Source: Paractinoplanes bogorensis
Lineage (GTDB): Bacteria; Actinomycetota; Actinomycetes; Mycobacteriales; Micromonosporaceae
Assembly: GCF_018829635.1 (NCBI RefSeq)
Contig: NZ_JAHKKG010000005.1
Location: 310,001 to 374,000, forward strand
DNA length: 64,000 nucleotides
Reading direction: 5' to 3'
The stretch's first letter is position 1; the number at the start of each line of letters is the position of its first letter. Below, in pieces: positions 60,061 to 64,000 of the stretch. A model generated the notes under the pieces. The model was not told where the DNA came from. It saw only the letters and a program-made list of their open reading frames with translations, and searched no databases. The translations under genes and the position numbers were made by a program.

Positions 60061-60450
60061 ATGGCCGCTGGAACACAGGACGACCCCTGGCACTTGCGTA
60101 CGCCACCGGGATCCTCGCGATACACGATGTACCGCGATCCTGACGCCCTCGTCTGCCAGGTCGGCACCACACGGCTGACCTACCGGCTCAGCGCCGTCGA
60201 AGACCTCCACGCCTGGCTGCGACAGCAGGCCGACTGGGTGCCGCTCGGCGCCGCCGACGAGAACAAGCCGGCCGCCGACGGGACGGTCGAGGCGTGGGGC
60301 CGTTCCCCGGACAACCCGGTCGGCGGCTGGTACGGCCTCCGCAAGGGCTACCGCGGCCGGTTCGGCATGTATCTGCCGCCGCTGCTGGAGGAGCTCGGCC
60401 TGGCCGAACTGACCCATGACGCCCGCAACAACCGGACGCGCGCCCGCTGA
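60061..60450 (+). CDS. Conserved hypothetical protein (DUF6855-like)
   Basis: This 129-residue soluble protein reads DDPWHLRTPPGSSRYTMYRD, CQVGTTRLTYRL, then SPDNPVGGWYGLRKGYRGRF and GMYLPPLLEELGLAEL, a pattern I associate with a small conserved family of unknown function (DUF6855). GGAG precedes ATG 60061 by six bases. Confidence 0.75.
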   Translation: MAAGTQDDPWHLRTPPGSSRYTMYRDPDALVCQVGTTRLTYRLSAVEDLHAWLRQQADWVPLGAADENKPAADGTVEAWGRSPDNPVGGWYGLRKGYRGRFGMYLPPLLEELGLAELTHDARNNRTRAR

Positions 60451-60464
60451 CCGGCGGGCCACGA

Positions 60465-60491
60465 GGCGGCCGGCCATCGCGGCCGGCCGCC
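60465..60491. terminator. Strong bidirectional hairpin
   Basis: A perfect 11-bp stem, GGCGGCCGGCC and its complement, with a five-base loop, lies between two convergent genes (ends 60450 and 60501). No T-tract is present. It is the strongest terminator-like hairpin in the window. Confidence 0.7.
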
Positions 60492-60500
60492 CCGGACGTG

Positions 60501-63425
60501 CTAGAGCGCCGGCTCGATCCAGATGTTGCGGTACTGGACCTTGTTGCCGTGGTCCTGCAGGCGGATCGAACCGGTGGCCGGGCCCTCGGGGATGTTGCCG
60601 CCGGTGCCGTTCGGGATCTCGATGTCGTCGTGGACCTTCTGGCCGTTCCAGACGACCGTGATGCGGGCGTTCGCGGTCTTGGCGCCGGCCTCGTCGTAGC
60701 GGGCCGCCCGGAACTGGATGTCGTACGTCTGCCAGGTCTCGGGTGCGGTGGCCGCGTTCACGTCGGGTGCCTTGACCGTGTAGATCGCGCCCGCCTCGTT
60801 GTTCGCGAGCGTCGTGTCCCCGTACGAGTCGAGGATCTGCAGCTCGTAGCGCTCCTGCTGGTAGACGCCGGAGTTGCCGCGGTTCTGGCCGGTCACGTCG
60901 GGCGGCAGCAGCGGCACCTTGAACTCGACGTGCAGCGTGTAGTCGCCGAACGCTTCAAGGGTGCGCAAGTCACCACAGCAGACCTCGGTAGAGCCGTCCC
61001 CGGAGACGGGCCACTGCGGGCGCCGGCCGTCCGTGTGCTGCCAGTTGTCGAGACCATGGCCGTCGAACAGGACGATGCGGGAACCCGGCGTGCGGACGCT
61101 GAGCAGGTCCAGGTTGACGTGTCCGGTGTCGGTGGCGTCGACCCGGAACTGGATCGCGTTGACGCCCTTCTTCAGTTTCAGGTTCTCGGTCACCGTGGCC
61201 CACTCCTCCCACGTCACCGTGGACGGCAGCTCGACCTGGCGGATCTTCTTGGCGTTGACATAGACGCTGACCGTCTTGGTGCCGCTGAACGGGTTGGGCC
61301 CGTTGGAGTAGCGCAGGCCGACCGCGTAGTCGCCCGCCTTGTCGACCGTGACGTGCGACGTCGTAGAGGCGTTCAGGGCGCCCATTCCGGCCACGAACCC
61401 GATGCCCGAGTAGCCCCGGTGGTCGGTGGCCAGGGCCGCGGCGCCCTCGCGGTAGCCCTCCTCGGCCTCGTAGAAGACCTGTTGCGTACGCGGGCCGGGC
61501 AGTTCGTTCATGGTGTACCAGGCTTCGGTGCTCCACAGTGCCTCACCGTCGCGGGCGGTGAACGGCCGCGGTGAGCGCAGGTGCACGACCCGGTCCTTGC
61601 GCAGCCCGGGGACCGTGAGCGTCACCGTCTTACGGTCGCCCGACACCTTGGCCGACGTGACCGTGAGGGTCTCCTTGTCGACCTCGGGCCCGCCGTACTG
61701 GGCGGTCGGGACGTAGCGCCACTGCTCGACGGAATAGGCCGGAAGATCACCCACGGGCTTGGTGTACTCGATCTTGAAGCCGCCCTGGACCGCCTTCATG
61801 CTCTTCATGTCGAACACGTTTTTACCGTTCGGGGTGAGCTTCTGCAGGCCGAACCGCAGCTTGCCCTCCTGCCCCCAGTTGCCGTCGGCGCCGAGCCCGC
61901 CGACATAGATCGCGCCGTCCGGCCCGAGCGACACCCGGTTGATGCCGGCCTCGAGGCCCTGCGTGTGCCGGAACACCGCGCCCTGCTCGACGCCGTGGAC
62001 CGTGTCGAGGTACGCCCGCTGCAACCCGCCGTACGTCACGTCACCGATCACGAACTGGCCCTTGAAGGGTCCGCTCTTGAGCAGGACCGGCGTGCTGGGG
62101 GAGTTGGCGATCTGGTTCTGCGGCATCCACAGCACCGGCCGGGTCACCGGGTTGGCGTCGAACTTGCCGTCCGGGTTGGTGTAGTGGTTGAAGAACGCGT
62201 CCTCCTCGATCTTCACGAGCTTGGACGAGGGCAGCCAGCCACCCTGGTTGTCGGTCACGTAGAGGTCACCGTCGGGACCCCAGCCGAGCCCGTTCGGCGT
62301 ACGCAGTCCGCCGGCCACGGTCGTCACCTTGCCGGACTTGCGGTTGACCACGATCGACGTGCCGCGCCCGTTGACCGGCTGCGGGTCGGTGGTCGCGCCG
62401 CCCAGGTTGATCGACACCGACAGGTTCAGATAGAAGTTGCCGCCCTTGTAGAGCAGCCCGAACGCGAACTCGTGGAAGTTCCCGCCGAACGGCCACGTCG
62501 CGACCGTGCGCTTCGCGTCGAGCACGTCGTCGCCGTCGGTGTCCTTGAGCTCGGTCAGCTCGTGCTTCTGCGACACGTAGACGAGCCCGTCGACGACGGC
62601 GATGCCCATCGGTTCCTTGAGGCCACCGGCGATTTTCTTGTACGTGACCGGCCCGGCCCCCGTGACACCCGACAGCAGATAGACCTCACCCTTGACCTGG
62701 TCCGACCCGCCCCACGTGCTGAGCACCATCTTGCCGTCGGGCCGCCACGCGATGCCGGTGACCTGGGGCTCGAAGCCCGGCGGGCGGAGGTTCGTGAGGT
62801 CGTAGCCCGGGTTCACCGCGGTCAGCGGCAGCCCGTCACCGGGGGTGTCGGTGCCCGAGGTGCACTCCTTCTGGCCGGGTGCGGTGACCCGGACGACTCC
62901 GGCGTCGGTGCTCAGCGCCTCGGTGGGCACAACCGCGAAGTCACCCGCTCCCGGCGGTCGCCACGACAGGGTCAAACGCTGTCCGCCCGTACGGTCGAAG
63001 TGCTCGACCCGCAGCCGGTGCACCCCGGCCGTCAGCTCGACCGTTCCCTCGCCGGGCGGCTCGACGTCGTGCAGCCCGTCGTGGTCGATCACCAGCTGGT
63101 CGTCCAGGAAGAGCTTGGAACCGTCGTCGCTGACCAGCCGGAACGTGTATGCCCCGGCGGCCGGCGCGGTCAGGTTGGCCAGCGCGTGCGTGACGAAGTT
63201 GTCGTTCAGTCCGAACTGGTCGGTGGTGGACCAGTCGACGTTCGGCATCAGCTTGTCCACATTGGGGGTCTGGCCGGGCTTGAGCTCGCAGACCTTGCTC
63301 ATCGGCACGCCGATGTCGTACGTCCGGAGGGTGACCCCCGGCTCCTGGGGCGGATCGGCGGCGTAGGCGGCGCTCGGCGCGGCCAGCGGGCCTAGGAGGA
63401 GGGCGGCCACGAGCAGTCGTTTCAT
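60501..63425 (-). CDS. Secreted multidomain sugar-acting protein (PA14, propeller, CBM, DUF1080)
   Basis: This 974-residue exported protein has a signal peptide (to about residue 23), a PA14 domain (about 50-160: FRLVSDDGSKLFLDDQLVID, GVHRLRVEHFDRTGGQRL), a six-blade sorbosone/glucose dehydrogenase-like propeller (about 205-560: GIAWRPDGKMVLSTWGG, PNGLGWGPDGDLYVTDNQGG, NRVSLGPDGAIYVGGLG), a CBM6/35-type carbohydrate-binding domain (about 665-785) and a C-terminal DUF1080 jelly roll (about 790-974: WQHTDGRRPQW, SGVYQQERYELQILDSYGD). DUF1080 includes 3-keto-disaccharide hydrolases, so the protein may oxidise and cleave plant or microbial glycans. Family names are by pattern. Confidence 0.85.
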   Translation of the reverse strand: MKRLLVAALLLGPLAAPSAAYAADPPQEPGVTLRTYDIGVPMSKVCELKPGQTPNVDKLMPNVDWSTTDQFGLNDNFVTHALANLTAPAAGAYTFRLVSDDGSKLFLDDQLVIDHDGLHDVEPPGEGTVELTAGVHRLRVEHFDRTGGQRLTLSWRPPGAGDFAVVPTEALSTDAGVVRVTAPGQKECTSGTDTPGDGLPLTAVNPGYDLTNLRPPGFEPQVTGIAWRPDGKMVLSTWGGSDQVKGEVYLLSGVTGAGPVTYKKIAGGLKEPMGIAVVDGLVYVSQKHELTELKDTDGDDVLDAKRTVATWPFGGNFHEFAFGLLYKGGNFYLNLSVSINLGGATTDPQPVNGRGTSIVVNRKSGKVTTVAGGLRTPNGLGWGPDGDLYVTDNQGGWLPSSKLVKIEEDAFFNHYTNPDGKFDANPVTRPVLWMPQNQIANSPSTPVLLKSGPFKGQFVIGDVTYGGLQRAYLDTVHGVEQGAVFRHTQGLEAGINRVSLGPDGAIYVGGLGADGNWGQEGKLRFGLQKLTPNGKNVFDMKSMKAVQGGFKIEYTKPVGDLPAYSVEQWRYVPTAQYGGPEVDKETLTVTSAKVSGDRKTVTLTVPGLRKDRVVHLRSPRPFTARDGEALWSTEAWYTMNELPGPRTQQVFYEAEEGYREGAAALATDHRGYSGIGFVAGMGALNASTTSHVTVDKAGDYAVGLRYSNGPNPFSGTKTVSVYVNAKKIRQVELPSTVTWEEWATVTENLKLKKGVNAIQFRVDATDTGHVNLDLLSVRTPGSRIVLFDGHGLDNWQHTDGRRPQWPVSGDGSTEVCCGDLRTLEAFGDYTLHVEFKVPLLPPDVTGQNRGNSGVYQQERYELQILDSYGDTTLANNEAGAIYTVKAPDVNAATAPETWQTYDIQFRAARYDEAGAKTANARITVVWNGQKVHDDIEIPNGTGGNIPEGPATGSIRLQDHGNKVQYRNIWIEPAL

Positions 63426-63523
63426 CGGCGCTCCCGGGTTACCGGCGGAATTCAGGGCTGTGAATATCCTGGGGCTTCCGCCCGTCGGCGTCCATGACTT
63501 TCGATGTCTCTTCCCAAACTTTC

Positions 63524-63538
63524 TTTGCCGACGGCAAA
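63524..63538. promoter_or_regulatory. Inverted repeat TTTGCCG-A-CGGCAAA
   Basis: A 15-bp near-perfect palindrome (7-bp arms) lies in the 180-bp gap between two divergent secreted-protein genes (starts 63425 and 63606). A second, weaker repeat AGGGTT-N5-AACCCT follows nearby. Both are candidate operators controlling the pair. Confidence 0.45.
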
Positions 63539-63605
63539 AGTCCTTAGGGTTGCTTTAACCCTCAACTAACACCCGGTTAGGCGGGAAGGCGCGACAGTTC
63601 GGCCC

Positions 63606-64000
63606 ATGTCAATCAAGCGCTTCGCCGCGGCCCTCGCCGCCCTCGCGGTCGTCCCCCTGGCCGTGGTCGCCTCGGCGCCCGCCGCCCAGGCCGCCAGCTC
63701 CAAGTTCTGCACCGGGGGCAGCTACAGCGTCCTCGGCAAGACCGGCACCAAGGACCGCTTCCGCGGCACGGTCGCCGCGCCCGCCGGCCGGTTCACCGTG
63801 CAGGGCAAATACACCCGCTTCACCGTCGACCCGGCCACGTTCGCCCTGTACGACTACGCGTTCACCGGCGCCGCCAACACCGGGGACATGACCGGTGGCC
63901 GTACGGTGGGAATCTATGCCAGTAAGGTCCCGGATCACCGCGGCCTGACCCTGACCAGTGCGATCAGCCTCGAGCTGCGCGACGAGGACATGGTCATCTC
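63606..64000 (+). CDS. Secreted hypothetical protein, 3' end outside window
   Basis: 131 codons are visible before the window ends. It has a Sec signal peptide (MSIKRFAAALAALAVVPLAV, cleavage after AQA near residue 31). The mature part is beta-rich with one visible Cys (SKFCTGGSYSVLG) and is not recognised. GGGAAGG lies 22 bases upstream of ATG, rather far. Divergent from the large multidomain secreted protein. Confidence 0.7.
   Translation, partial: MSIKRFAAALAALAVVPLAVVASAPAAQAASSKFCTGGSYSVLGKTGTKDRFRGTVAAPAGRFTVQGKYTRFTVDPATFALYDYAFTGAANTGDMTGGRTVGIYASKVPDHRGLTLTSAISLELRDEDMVI

Noticed and set aside
1..64000. Prophage, integrative element or horizontally acquired island
   Set aside because: No integrase, transposase, phage structural gene, tRNA junction or clear shift in base composition was seen.

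Overview
This 64 kb window is very G+C-rich DNA from an actinobacterium, most likely a member of the Micromonosporaceae close to Actinoplanes. The evidence is the codon usage, the many GTG starts, a complete conservon operon (cvnABCD), a CGNR zinc-finger regulator, secreted GH76 and GH3 glycosidases, and two methyl-accepting chemotaxis proteins, which imply a motile stage. The window is ordinary chromosome: no phage, plasmid, rRNA, tRNA or CRISPR was seen. The taxon is an inference, because no rRNA or other marker gene is present.

Layout. 1-5.8 kb: the C-terminal part of a class III nucleotide cyclase overlapping a Crp-type regulator, a secreted RTX-repeat protein, a chemotaxis receptor, a 50-codon remnant of an M20 peptidase, a TauE/SafE permease and a CGNR regulator. 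5.8-11.9 kb: a GH3 glucosidase divergent from a TetR regulator, a CBS protein, a shortened EgtA-like ligase, two small membrane proteins, and a 169-bp hairpin-forming element beside a DoxX-like gene. 11.9-16.1 kb: a Tat-exported beta-helix protein, an endonuclease I-type nuclease and a second chemotaxis receptor. 16.1-21.3 kb: one 1721-residue protein joining a Ser/Thr kinase, an AAA ATPase, GAF domains and a GGDEF cyclase. 21.3-28.5 kb: VOC and SCO6745-like proteins, a GH76 enzyme, a frameshifted lipoprotein-like gene, DUF1905, hydrolase, cupin, AraC and RibD/DHFR-like genes.

28.5-35.4 kb: an overlapping operon (DUF4873, flavin monooxygenase, short-chain dehydrogenase, alpha/beta hydrolase) with a TetR gene and a divergent AurF-like diiron oxygenase. 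It recalls the mycobacterial mymA region. A Fes-like esterase and a GyrI-like protein follow. 35.6-44 kb: two tandem small paralogues, then an assimilatory nitrate operon: uroporphyrinogen-III synthase with a winged-helix domain, sirohydrochlorin chelatase, nitrate reductase, NirB, NirD and NarK. Siroheme supply, import and both reduction steps are therefore together. 44-48.6 kb: the conservon, whose CvnA sensor carries a nitrate/nitrite-type sensing domain, translationally coupled to an orphan glycine-betaine-type binding lipoprotein. 48.6-51.3 kb: a PLP decarboxylase overlapping two P-loop kinase-like genes.

51.3-64 kb: small hypothetical genes, an MmcQ/YjbR protein, FabH, a membrane GGDEF-EAL protein, DUF1772, a two-component operon whose first ribosome-binding site lies inside a hairpin, secreted hypothetical proteins, and a 974-residue secreted protein with PA14, beta-propeller, CBM and DUF1080 domains.

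The least expected signal is not a gene. The 11-mer TTTCCCGTACG (reverse CGTACGGGAAA) recurs at least 11 times exactly and about 10 more times with one change. It occurs on both strands, in several reading frames and in non-coding DNA, in a genome where A/T-containing words of this kind should be very rare.
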